Below are positions 25,955-34,043 of a stretch of 64,000 bases of DNA, in pieces. The first letter of the stretch is position 1, and each line of letters opens with the position of its first letter. This DNA comes from Bacteroides sp. Lineage in GTDB: Bacteria; Bacteroidota; Bacteroidia; Bacteroidales; Muribaculaceae. Both the position numbers and the translations under genes were made by a program. The notes beneath the pieces are model-generated. The model was not told the origin of the DNA, did no database searches, and saw only the letters and a program-made list of their open reading frames with translations. The stretch covers positions 62,001-126,000 of the forward strand of contig JAAVCK010000002.1 in NCBI GenBank assembly GCA_014802325.1, in the 5' to 3' direction.

Positions 25955-28006
25955 TTACAATTTCTTTGATAACCAATTCATAAATGTATGTTTATTTGCC
26001 AAGTCTTCAACTGTCTCGCCCTTATCGGTGGTCATATCTATCAAGTCAGGATCGTTAGCTAACAGCATCTCGGCTAAATCGCGATACTCGTTTTCAACAG
26101 CTGTGTGAAATGCGTTATAACCGCGGGCATCCTTTATTGAGGGATCTGCTCCATGATCAAGGAGGAACTTGACCATATCATTGTATCCGTAATTCACAGC
26201 ATAGGTAAAAGGATTGAAACCCTTTGAATTAGAGACCGATATATCTACTCCATTCTCAAAACTACGTATGAATGCGTTAAAATCCGCTTTCTCAATAGAT
26301 TCGAATACGTCAGGAATTTCTGCGGTTTCAGATTTATAATTTACTCCACTTAATCTCTTTTTATATTCATGGATTGCAAGGTCGAGAGCAGCCATGAAAA
26401 GCTGCTTATACTCCTTGAACGACTGAATCATATTCTCTTCTAAATTCTTTCGTTCCATTAAATTATTGCAATCATTGACGTAGAAATCTTGATTTCGTTC
26501 ATATGAAGCAACAATTTCTTCGTTTATTCCTTTCCATAACTCTTTACGATACTCTTCTTTATAATAATTCATATTACAATTATCAAGTAACTTCATACTT
26601 TTATTATAAGAGTTAGCACCTCTTGTAAGGATGGGCGTTAGAGTATTTGTCCAACTGGCGTGATCCGTTTCATCCCATCTCTGAACTTCATCATAGAATT
26701 TGGAAAAAGCGTTCAAACAATCATAGCCGGCCTTATTAAGACTTTCCCATTCATTACAGATATGGCTATAACTACTAATTAAGATCTCTTTTAAATTATA
26801 AGAAAAAGTACCCTCCTTTGCAATCTTTTCAGCTCTTACATAACCACTCCACTCATCTCTTTCATCAGATGATTTTTTATATTGCTCCCTAATATCTTTA
26901 ATAGTATTCTCACTTGCTTGAATCTCATTGTCAAAAAGTTCAGAGACTCTATTCTTGAGGAAATTCAGTTCACTTAATCCGGTTCCTACCGAGCGGACAT
27001 GATCAATAATATTTTGTGATCTATTATTATATGAATAGTAAACCTTACCGTCAAGTGCTGAGTATGCAATTATGTCAAGAATTTCTTCTTTCGGGAATAC
27101 TTGGTAAAGCTGTGCGGCAGCAGTGTCTACTATTCGTTTTACTTCATTGAGTTTACCATGTGAAACTAATTTATCAGCCTTGTTAAAAAATATTAATTTG
27201 GGACCCTTAAAGGGTTTCATCATCTCAATGTCTTCCTTTACGATAGTTCCACGATCAATATTTACGAACCAAAACAGAACGTTACCCTCATCCATAGCCT
27301 CCTTAGCCGTTTCTCTATCGGTCTTACCGTTAGAGTCGTTGGCTACATCTTTATTATTGTATCCGGGGGTATCAATAAAGACAACTCCATTCAGTCTATC
27401 GGCATTTACCTCAACATAGAGCTTACTTAAGACTGATGCAAGGTGGATATTCGAGGCACTTGCGTGCTGTATGGCTTGCAGAAGCCAAGGCGTCAAATGA
27501 ACCACAACGTCTTTATGATTTACACCTTTTACTGTTACTCCATTGCAGGAATTTGAGCAGTACAAATAAGTCTTTACTACTGAAACCGGCTCGGTTCCAG
27601 TAGGCAATAGGTTTACACTGTTTGTTATTCGATTCAGAAACGAAGATTTTCCTGAAGAGAATCCACCTGCTACTACCACCTGAGTATGTTCGGTATTCTT
27701 GCTGTCTGATATAGTATAAAGAATATTACTGCACAACTGGATGAGCTGATGCTCGAAATCAAAGTTAGACAGGTTACGACGATTCTCCTCTAAATAATCT
27801 TCCAGGCATTTGTCCTTTACCTTCTTTGTATAAGCATCATTCAGTATTTGCCAATAGATCGAAGTATCTGTGGATGCTTTAGCCGAGCTAATCCTTGCCA
27901 TCAAATCCAACACATTTTGCGGATTTTCATAGGGATTAACTTTTATAACTTGCTTTTTCGGAGCTTTAGGTTTAGTTTCCTCTTTTTTCTTACTGAAAAG
28001 GCCCAT
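25955..28006 (-). CDS. Dynamin-like GTPase 2 of the operon, with C-terminal ankyrin repeats
   Basis: 683 residues. A basic Lys/Pro-rich N-terminus (MGLFSKKKEETKPKAPKK) is followed by a GTPase domain with P-loop GGFSSGKSS (114-122), DTPG (212-215) and NKAD (275-278), then a helical stalk. From about residue 570 to 675 come ankyrin repeats (GFNPFTYAVNYGYNDMVKFLLDHGADPSIKD, then GYNAFHTAVENEYRDLAEMLL). Ankyrin repeats normally bind other proteins. Their fusion to a bacterial dynamin is unusual and suggests recruitment of a partner or sensing of a ligand. No transmembrane segment is seen. It is flanked by two other dynamin genes, with an 18-bp imperfect hairpin just upstream. Confidence 0.85.
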   Translation of the reverse strand: MGLFSKKKEETKPKAPKKQVIKVNPYENPQNVLDLMARISSAKASTDTSIYWQILNDAYTKKVKDKCLEDYLEENRRNLSNFDFEHQLIQLCSNILYTISDSKNTEHTQVVVAGGFSSGKSSFLNRITNSVNLLPTGTEPVSVVKTYLYCSNSCNGVTVKGVNHKDVVVHLTPWLLQAIQHASASNIHLASVLSKLYVEVNADRLNGVVFIDTPGYNNKDVANDSNGKTDRETAKEAMDEGNVLFWFVNIDRGTIVKEDIEMMKPFKGPKLIFFNKADKLVSHGKLNEVKRIVDTAAAQLYQVFPKEEILDIIAYSALDGKVYYSYNNRSQNIIDHVRSVGTGLSELNFLKNRVSELFDNEIQASENTIKDIREQYKKSSDERDEWSGYVRAEKIAKEGTFSYNLKEILISSYSHICNEWESLNKAGYDCLNAFSKFYDEVQRWDETDHASWTNTLTPILTRGANSYNKSMKLLDNCNMNYYKEEYRKELWKGINEEIVASYERNQDFYVNDCNNLMERKNLEENMIQSFKEYKQLFMAALDLAIHEYKKRLSGVNYKSETAEIPDVFESIEKADFNAFIRSFENGVDISVSNSKGFNPFTYAVNYGYNDMVKFLLDHGADPSIKDARGYNAFHTAVENEYRDLAEMLLANDPDLIDMTTDKGETVEDLANKHTFMNWLSKKL

Positions 28007-28022
28007 ATTTGATAAAATATAA

Positions 28023-28075
28023 GTAAATTGACGGCATAAATTTTTCCTAAAGTCAGATTTATCCCGTCAATTTAC
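28023..28075 (-). repeat. Long inverted repeat between dynamin genes 1 and 2
   Basis: GTAAATTGACGG (28023-28034) pairs perfectly with 28064-28075. After one mismatch the stem continues with ATAAAT (28036-28041) and ATTTAT (28057-28062), leaving a 15-base loop. This makes an 18-bp stem in the 100-base gap between the two genes. There is no following T run in either direction, so it is more likely an mRNA processing or stability element, or a protein site, than a terminator. Confidence 0.5.
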
Positions 28076-28106
28076 ATCATGATGGTATTTTTAAATAATT
28101 AAATTG

Positions 28107-29738
28107 TCAGCCGGGAAATTGTGCCGAAATCACCTTCAGGCGATCAATATTCGCATTAAGGATTGTGATCTCTTTCTCAACCTCTTCTTTGGTTTTCTTA
28201 GAATCCTCAATCTTAGCGCGAAGTCCTTCTTTTACACTCTCCATTTTCGCAACAAGTTCTTCCACAAGTTTCTTCTGAATTCGCTTCTGATTTTCCACAG
28301 TTAACTTATAGAGAGTAGGACGGAGGCCTTCAATGACACCTTTCTCACACGCTGTCAATAATTTCTCGCGAGCTTCCTCGGCCATTTCCTCATTAGATTT
28401 TCCGAAGAATTTCTTTATTATATCAGGAAGTAAAGGAAGAATGACGGCGACTATTTGCCCCCATACTCCTCCAAATGACAAAAAGTTCTGTATGTAATCT
28501 TTAAATGTATCAATCAAGTCTGAGAAATCATCCATAAAATTAGTATCAATCTCTATTACAGAAAGATCTCCGATTGATTCCTGAATTACCGAACTGATAG
28601 CAGTAGAATACTGTTCGCTTTCCTCTTTCAACGACATAATAATTTCAGTGCGCACTGTACTTACGATCACTGATTTGATTGCATCTTTATCTTCGCGATT
28701 AACAATCATTTCAGCAATATCATAGGACTTTGCATGCAATGCCTGACGAACATTGTCAAGAATGTCCTGAGTTGATTTCTCCGGAGTATCAGCTCCGCTA
28801 TTCTCATGATTTACTTCTACTTTTACATTCTTGATCTCTTCCTCCACAGCCTTGATTTTTTCTTCAGCATTAACTACGTCAGAAGTTCTCAGTTTTACTT
28901 TAACTTTTATCTGATCTATGAAAGAGTTGATTATCAGCTGAAGAGATTTATTTAGCTTGGCTGCAAGAATCTTGTCTGCATCAAGAGAGGCAATATATTC
29001 ATTTAGGCCATCAAGATTGTGATTTACAGAGCATACCGTACCAACATAAGGTGCTACGTTACCCATCTTAGTGAGTTGATACTGGATATACTCCACTACA
29101 TTCCTTACCTCCTGCTCCGGTTTCTTATCAATCTTCGAGACCAAAACAGCGGGGTGCATATTGTACTTGGAAAGCTCCTGCATAAATGCTAAAGAGCTTG
29201 CGCGCAGCGATCCTTGCTCAACATCCACGATAAGCACGAATGCTGTTCCAGAATTAACATAATTAGCTATCGCTGCATCGTGTTTTTCGATACCTGAACC
29301 GATTCCTGGCATATCCACAAGGATTACACCACGCTCCTGAAGGCCCTTAATCGGCTGACTGTTGCAATAGACTTTAGCCACATCACCAGGCTTAGTCGCC
29401 AGACTCTTAATTTCGCTTAATGGCTTTGAATCTACCAAAGCGCCTTCTCGATACAATTCCACCTGCTCAGTAGTACTGTAATATAACTCGTAAGCCACGG
29501 CTGTTTCAGGCTCGGTGTCAACAGGAAGCATTCCGGGCTTTTCAGTAAACATATTAAGAAGTGAGCTCTTGCCTGCGCTGAAAACTCCAACTAAAGGAAC
29601 TTTAATGTATTCCGATTTAGCGAGTAGTTCATTAAAATCTTGCAGTTTATTATTCATGTCTTCCAAGAGTACTCCGTCAAGGATAGAAGACATTTCGGTA
29701 ATCTGATCTACAGCTTTTTGATAATTCAGTTTATTCAT
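28107..29738 (-). CDS. Dynamin-like GTPase 1 of the operon, with hydrophobic paddle segment
   Basis: 543 residues. P-loop GVFSAGKSS (51-59), switch I Thr in VDTEPETA, switch II DMPG (142-145) and G4 SKID (201-204) define a dynamin-family GTPase. A helical stalk follows, and residues about 419-440 (FLSFGGVWGQIVAVILPLLPDI) form a hydrophobic segment, as in the membrane-inserting paddle of bacterial dynamin-like proteins. The end (about 480-540) is a charged coiled coil. The frame is open to a TTG at 29771, but the ATG at 29738 is preferred because it avoids overlap with the upstream small gene. It is the first dynamin of three and the only one with a clear membrane segment. Confidence 0.85.
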   Translation of the reverse strand: MNKLNYQKAVDQITEMSSILDGVLLEDMNNKLQDFNELLAKSEYIKVPLVGVFSAGKSSLLNMFTEKPGMLPVDTEPETAVAYELYYSTTEQVELYREGALVDSKPLSEIKSLATKPGDVAKVYCNSQPIKGLQERGVILVDMPGIGSGIEKHDAAIANYVNSGTAFVLIVDVEQGSLRASSLAFMQELSKYNMHPAVLVSKIDKKPEQEVRNVVEYIQYQLTKMGNVAPYVGTVCSVNHNLDGLNEYIASLDADKILAAKLNKSLQLIINSFIDQIKVKVKLRTSDVVNAEEKIKAVEEEIKNVKVEVNHENSGADTPEKSTQDILDNVRQALHAKSYDIAEMIVNREDKDAIKSVIVSTVRTEIIMSLKEESEQYSTAISSVIQESIGDLSVIEIDTNFMDDFSDLIDTFKDYIQNFLSFGGVWGQIVAVILPLLPDIIKKFFGKSNEEMAEEAREKLLTACEKGVIEGLRPTLYKLTVENQKRIQKKLVEELVAKMESVKEGLRAKIEDSKKTKEEVEKEITILNANIDRLKVISAQFPG

Positions 29739-29763
29739 AATATTGTGATCTAAAATATATATT

Positions 29764-29985
29764 TTATCCAATTCTCTGTACGTCGAGGTAGACTGTGGAG
29801 AGGGCGCCGGCGCGCTTGATGTCGATGCCGTAGACGCGCATGAAAGCGTCTACCACGAGCTGGCCGCCGTTGGTTATCACGAGATTACTGAATGTGTTGG
29901 TCACTACATCCACGGTCATTCCCGGCTCTATGCGGATGCCATTGGAATACTTTGTAGTCTTTGTGGTGATGCGGAATAAAGGCAT
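29764..29985 (-). CDS. Small conserved protein, DUF6140-like
   Basis: 73 residues from the ATG at 29985 (MPLFRITTKTTKYSNG...). The sequence KYSNGIRIEPGMTVDVV...NGGQLVVDAFMRVYGIDIKRAG...YLDVQRIG resembles small Bacteroidetes proteins I recall as DUF6140; this could not be checked. The frame could start 12 codons earlier, but the chosen Met gives the family-like beginning. The GC content is higher than that of the dynamin genes beside it. It lies 25 bases ahead of dynamin gene 1 and probably shares its promoter. Function unknown. Confidence 0.65.
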   Translation of the reverse strand: MPLFRITTKTTKYSNGIRIEPGMTVDVVTNTFSNLVITNGGQLVVDAFMRVYGIDIKRAGALSTVYLDVQRIG

Positions 29986-30367
29986 ATGGAGTATTATAAA
30001 GGTTGCTCCCCGATGCCTCACTGAGCGGGGTTGGGATGGGGATATAATACGCCAAAGACGTGAGGCTTCTTTGCTCCACGTCCTTGTATATCAGGTATCG
30101 CCAAACACCTTTTCCGCTTGAAAGTGAAGAATACGTCACCCCACGTCCGGTGCGGATATAGATACGACGCACTGCGCGCGTCGACATAAGAAGCGCTACC
30201 GGAGATGGGCATCCTTCGCCGTCAGGTTCAGCGGAAATATCAATGATTTTGGCGATTTTTGATATACCGAACATCTGGCAAATTGCCTTTGGCGTGGCTT
30301 GCGGGATACTGCGCCGGACCGCTGTCCTGACGCTGCCTTGCGGGCAAAAGTGCCCCGTAACCATTGG
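29986..30367 (-). other. Long GC-rich leader upstream of the small gene and dynamin operon
   Basis: About 380 bases between the best minus-strand promoter and the first small gene hold no ORF I trust. A 178-codon frame (30421-29885) crosses the promoter and runs into the small gene in another frame. The stretch is GC-rich with several short inverted repeats, for example CCCCG/CGGGG around 30010-30030, so a structured leader RNA is possible. Confidence 0.35.
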
Positions 30368-30375
30368 CAAATATA
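30368..30375 (-). promoter_or_regulatory. -7 box of a minus-strand promoter for the dynamin operon
   Basis: On the minus strand this reads TATATTTG, a full match to TAnnTTTG. No good TTTG is present about 20 bases upstream. A start near 30361 would give a leader of about 375 bases. Confidence 0.45.
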
Positions 30376-30440
30376 TTAATAATTTTTGAAGTAAGCACCA
30401 TCGCCGGTAACTTTTCTTCACTTTTTTAGCTGATTTTTGT

Positions 30441-30448
30441 TATTTTTG
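30441..30448 (+). promoter_or_regulatory. -7 box of the promoter for the 558-residue unknown gene
   Basis: TATTTTTG matches TAnnTTTG and lies 119 bases before the ATG at 30567. It is divergent from the dynamin operon promoter about 65 bases away. Confidence 0.4.
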
Positions 30449-30566
30449 TACGGCGAATTTAAGCGTAGATTTCCGCCTGAAGAAATATTTTTCGGGCGTG
30501 GCTGCAGATATTTTTCAAAACTTCGCCCGAGCAGGGATTTTTTCTTCATTTGCCGTAAGTTTATCT

Positions 30567-32243
30567 ATGAATCTGAGTGTATATGACGTGATCAGATCGG
30601 CCTACAGGTCGCGACTGTTGTTTCGCACCGAGGCTGAATATCGCGAGATGGTAGGAGTGTCGTTTGAGACCATCCGCGACCGCAGCGCCGACGAGAGCGC
30701 GCTGTCGGGCTACTATGACGTGCTCGACCGTGAGTGTCGCCGGCAGTGCGGCGAGAGCCTTTATGAGATGATCGAAGCCTACATCCGGGCCTCGGCGGCA
30801 GTGGCCGGCGAGGGGTTTGACTGGATGGAGCGGCGGCAACTTGCCTCGCGCAAGAAGTTTTGCCGGTGGCTGTTTCGCCGCGTTTCGGCTCCGGGGCGCA
30901 AGATGAGCGTCGACGAAGAGTCGAAGTTCAGTCCCCGCGGGTGTGACCAGGCGCTTTTCGGAGAGTTTTATCCCGAGGGCTACGAGTCCGGGCGGGTGTA
31001 TGATCTAGTGTTTGTGATGCTCATCACGTTTGGGGTCATCAGGCCGTTTGACCTCAAGTCAGGACGCGGGCGCGACATCACTCCGGCTGAGGTGGACCGG
31101 TCGCTCAACGCGCTTGAAGCGCTTGTCACCACACTGCGCGACGACACTCCGCAGATGGGCGTATTGCCGAAGCCTATAGTGTTTGACGTCACGCTGTCGC
31201 TACTGGGCAAGGACCGCCACTTGGCCGAGGAGGACTATTCGGTGGCGCGGATATGGGAAGTGGTGAGCCGCATCGAGGATGCGTGTATAGCAGTGTCGTC
31301 GCCTCAGAAGACGGCCGAGACCGAGGTGGCACCCTCGGGCTACACTATGCCGGGCATATGGGTGGACGATGCCGACGAGGGGCGCTCGCGATTCTGGATA
31401 TTTCCTGAAAACAAGCTGATGGCTTTCTGCTACACGCTCTCCGACGGGGGCTGGGTGCTATCGCCCTATGAGTTTGTGTTTTACCGCCACGGCGGCCGGA
31501 GCGGATTTGAAAACTACTGCATATTTGTCACCGCGCGGGGCAACCGGCAGATCATCAACAATGGCGGCATGATGGAGCCTACCGAGATAGTGTCGGCCGG
31601 ATATACGTGCGGCGACAAAGACGAGTATGGCCTGTTTGGTGAGATAGAATTTGAGATCGAGTCGGGCGAAGCGCCCCGTTGGTTTGACTGGCGCGCATTT
31701 CGCCGCCTGCCGTCGGCCCACCCGCTTCACGAGCGCTTCATGCAGGTGATCTCGGATGTGTATGATCCGGCCTCGCCTCACTCATGCCTGTTCAGTAACG
31801 CGGGGGCATTTCTTACCGACGAGCTCGACGCGCTGACGGCCATCGACAACGATTATATATATGTGTCAGACCTGCCCGCGCCCGACCGATACGTGATGCG
31901 GTGTGACCGGGATGACTCCGAGCGATTCTGGTATGAACCCGTGTTTCGCACCGTGAAAGCGGCCGGAAGCCTGCGCGACATAGAGATCTCGCCCCGCCAT
32001 CCGCTCTACATCCTGCCGCGCCGGTGCAGCCATCCCGTATCGGAGCGTCACCGACGCTTTGCCGAGGCGTGTCAGAACATCAATATCGACAGTCAGATCA
32101 CCATCTACCACACCGCGGCTCATCCGGCGGGAGTGCTTTGCTTCAATAATTTCAGCATAGTGTTTCCGCTCGACGATGACTGCGCCGAGCTTAAGAGATA
32201 TGGCGTGGTATGCATCACTGACCGCTCGGAGCTGTTTGTCTGA
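30567..32243 (+). CDS. Hypothetical protein, 558 residues
   Basis: I do not recognise the family. The frame is open from a GTG at 30498, but the ATG at 30567 (MNLSVYDVIRSAYRSRLLFR) is the first ATG and begins a clear helix. The N-terminal third is helical, rich in Arg, Glu and aromatics. The middle (about 250-420) is beta-rich with many Tyr, Phe and Trp residues. The protein is acidic overall and has no signal peptide or membrane segment. It is divergent from the dynamin operon and 57 bases upstream of a pseudouridine synthase gene that has its own promoter. The GC content is normal for the genome, and frame conservation over 558 codons supports a real gene. Confidence 0.7.
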   Translation: MNLSVYDVIRSAYRSRLLFRTEAEYREMVGVSFETIRDRSADESALSGYYDVLDRECRRQCGESLYEMIEAYIRASAAVAGEGFDWMERRQLASRKKFCRWLFRRVSAPGRKMSVDEESKFSPRGCDQALFGEFYPEGYESGRVYDLVFVMLITFGVIRPFDLKSGRGRDITPAEVDRSLNALEALVTTLRDDTPQMGVLPKPIVFDVTLSLLGKDRHLAEEDYSVARIWEVVSRIEDACIAVSSPQKTAETEVAPSGYTMPGIWVDDADEGRSRFWIFPENKLMAFCYTLSDGGWVLSPYEFVFYRHGGRSGFENYCIFVTARGNRQIINNGGMMEPTEIVSAGYTCGDKDEYGLFGEIEFEIESGEAPRWFDWRAFRRLPSAHPLHERFMQVISDVYDPASPHSCLFSNAGAFLTDELDALTAIDNDYIYVSDLPAPDRYVMRCDRDDSERFWYEPVFRTVKAAGSLRDIEISPRHPLYILPRRCSHPVSERHRRFAEACQNINIDSQITIYHTAAHPAGVLCFNNFSIVFPLDDDCAELKRYGVVCITDRSELFV

Positions 32244-32287
32244 ACGAATCATATACCTGAGTGTATCCACCATGCAAATATTTTTCG

Positions 32288-32295
32288 TAACTTTG
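32288..32295 (+). promoter_or_regulatory. -7 box directly before the pseudouridine synthase start
   Basis: TAACTTTG matches TAnnTTTG and ends 5 bases before the ATG at 32301. A transcript from this box would have almost no 5' leader. Confidence 0.45.
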
Positions 32296-32300
32296 CCGCC

Positions 32301-32987
32301 ATGGAAGTAGTCTACGAAGATAATCACATCATAATCGTCAACAAAGCTCCGGGTGAGATAGTGCAGGGCGACAAGACGGGCGACGAGCCTCTGTCGGAGA
32401 CCGTCAAACAATGGATCAAGGAGAAGCACGGTAAGCCGGGCAACGTGTTTCTCGGCGTAGTGCACCGTCTTGACCGACCGGTAGGCGGTCTGGTGGTATT
32501 CGCCAAGACCTCCAAGGCGCTTACCCGCATGAACGAGATGTTTCGTCTGGGCAAAGTGAAGAAAACCTACTGGGCCATCACGCGCAACTGTCCGCCCCAC
32601 GACCACGACCGGCTGGTGCACTACATCACCTCGACCGAGCGCAACAATAAGTCGTATGCCTCGGCCTCTCCCCGTCCCGACGCTAAAGAGGCCGCTCTAT
32701 CCTACACCCTGCTGGCGTCGAGCGACCGCTATCATCTGCTCGAAGTCAATCTTGAGACGGGACGCAAGCATCAGATACGGGTGCAGCTCGCCGCAATTGG
32801 CTGTCCGCTGCGTGGCGACCTGAAATATGGCGACCGCCGCTCCAACCCCGACGGCTCGATATCGCTCATGGCGCGCCGCATCACATTTGTCCACCCCGTG
32901 TCGGGTCAGACCATCGACGTCACCGCCCCCCTGCCCTCCGACCCTCTGTGGCAAGCCTTCGGCCAACTGACCGGGAGTCAGGAATAA
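32301..32987 (+). CDS. RluA-family RNA pseudouridine synthase
   Basis: A 228-residue cytoplasmic enzyme converting selected uridines of rRNA or tRNA to pseudouridine. The family motif HRLDRP contains the catalytic Asp58. Other hallmarks are KTYWAI, the C-terminal GRKHQIRVQLAAIGCPLRGDLKYG, and the VNKAPGEIVQG start. There is no S4 RNA-binding domain, unlike RluC and RluD, so it belongs to the short RluA/TruC-like branch. Its target nucleotide cannot be told from sequence. The ATG is just 5 bases after a -7 promoter box, so the mRNA may be nearly leaderless. Confidence 0.9.
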   Translation: MEVVYEDNHIIIVNKAPGEIVQGDKTGDEPLSETVKQWIKEKHGKPGNVFLGVVHRLDRPVGGLVVFAKTSKALTRMNEMFRLGKVKKTYWAITRNCPPHDHDRLVHYITSTERNNKSYASASPRPDAKEAALSYTLLASSDRYHLLEVNLETGRKHQIRVQLAAIGCPLRGDLKYGDRRSNPDGSISLMARRITFVHPVSGQTIDVTAPLPSDPLWQAFGQLTGSQE

Positions 32988-33083
32988 GACCCGGGCCACC
33001 GGGCCATAAAGCATCCTCCCCCGGATTATTCAAATCTCGGGAGTAGATATTACTTAATTATACTCGTTTTGACACCATTTCAG

Positions 33084-33134
33084 AAATTATGTGTTTTCAA
33101 TTATCCGTTTCACATAATTGTAAACACATAATTT
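33084..33134. repeat. Near-perfect long inverted repeat (about 20 bp stem, 9-base loop)
   Basis: Outer arms AATTATGTGTTT (33085-33096) and AAACACATAATT (33122-33133), plus A/T at 33084/33134, continue after one T/T mismatch into CAATTAT (33098-33104) and ATAATTG (33114-33120), around the loop CCGTTTCAC. It lies in the gap before tdk. There is no proper T run, so this is not a standard terminator; a protein-binding palindrome or structured RNA is more likely. Confidence 0.6.
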
Positions 33135-33263
33135 TCGCTCACAGGTCCTATCGGAGCCGGCGAGGAAACAGGAAGGACTTTTAATAATTTTCTCCGCTTA
33201 AACCATCGCGTGGCAACAGGTGTTAATATTTCAAAGAAATGGTTGAAATTGACAAAATGTTTC

Positions 33264-33271
33264 TACCTTTG
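33264..33271 (+). promoter_or_regulatory. -7 box of the thymidine kinase promoter
   Basis: TACCTTTG fits TAnnTTTG, with TTG at 33243-33245, 18 bases upstream. It lies 33 bases before the ATG at 33305, which supports that start over the longer open frame from 33239. Confidence 0.5.
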
Positions 33272-33304
33272 CCATACATTTCATCATATTATCAAAAACG
33301 GATT

Positions 33305-33937
33305 ATGTACCGCAAAGGAAAGTTATATTTCAGATATGGAACCATGGGCTCGGCAAAGACTGCTCTGCTGCTCACTCAGGCCTATAACTTCGAGGAGCGC
33401 AATATGAAATATCAGTGCCTCAAGCCCGTAATAGACACCCGCGAGAGCGCTAATGTGATACGATCGCGCCTCGGCATCGAGCGAGAATGCCAGTGGATCT
33501 ATCACGAGACGGATCTTTACAGCCACTTCCGAGAGCGGTTTAAGGCTGACGGTGACGTGATAGACTGGATACTTGTCGACGAGGCACAGTTTCTCACAGC
33601 CGAGCAGGTGGATCAGCTGGCGCACGTGGTAGACGATTTCGGCGTAAACGTGATATGCTACGGACTTCGCACTGACTTTCAGAGCAATCTTTTTGAGGGT
33701 TCGCGCCGCCTCTTTGAAGTGGCCGATACCATCGATGAGATAAAGTCGACCTGCACCTGCGGCCGGAAGACGATAATCAACGCCCGAATAGACTCGGCCG
33801 GTGATTTCGTGCAGGAGGGCGCTCAGGTGGAGATAGGCGGCGATGACCGCTACATAGCCGTGTGCCGTAAGTGCTGGCGCAACAAGCGCATAAGCCAGGC
33901 CGCCCGCGCCACTCTGCCGTTTGACGACATGGACTGA
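33305..33937 (+). CDS. tdk: Thymidine kinase
   Basis: A 210-residue type II thymidine kinase of the salvage pathway, making dTMP from thymidine and ATP. The P-loop GTMGSAKT (12-19) has the family's GxMxSxKT form. DEAQF (92-96) holds the catalytic Glu93, and the Cys pairs CTCG and CRKC in the last 70 residues bind structural zinc. The lasso region lies between them. The frame is open from 33239, but the ATG at 33305 gives the standard start (MYRKGKLYFRYG) and lies downstream of the promoter box. It is preceded by the large inverted repeat at 33084-33134, which may be involved in its control. Confidence 0.93.
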   Translation: MYRKGKLYFRYGTMGSAKTALLLTQAYNFEERNMKYQCLKPVIDTRESANVIRSRLGIERECQWIYHETDLYSHFRERFKADGDVIDWILVDEAQFLTAEQVDQLAHVVDDFGVNVICYGLRTDFQSNLFEGSRRLFEVADTIDEIKSTCTCGRKTIINARIDSAGDFVQEGAQVEIGGDDRYIAVCRKCWRNKRISQAARATLPFDDMD

Positions 33938-34043
33938 ACGCCACTTCGTTGACTCATCAGGCGGAAGGACTCGGAAGTAATTATTAAAACTATATAAAGA
34001 ATCAACAATATCGTTATACAACTATTCCTAAACACCTGATTTT

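Noticed and set aside
29885-30421. Minus-strand open frame of 178 codons upstream of the dynamin operon
   Set aside because: It crosses the best promoter box and runs into the small DUF6140-like gene in another frame. Composition is odd, with many Arg, Ser and His in its second half. Kept only as a possible leader region.
32988-33083. Short GC-rich inverted repeats just after the pseudouridine synthase gene as a terminator
   Set aside because: CCGGG/CCCGG pairing is short and not followed by a T run; not listed as a feature.
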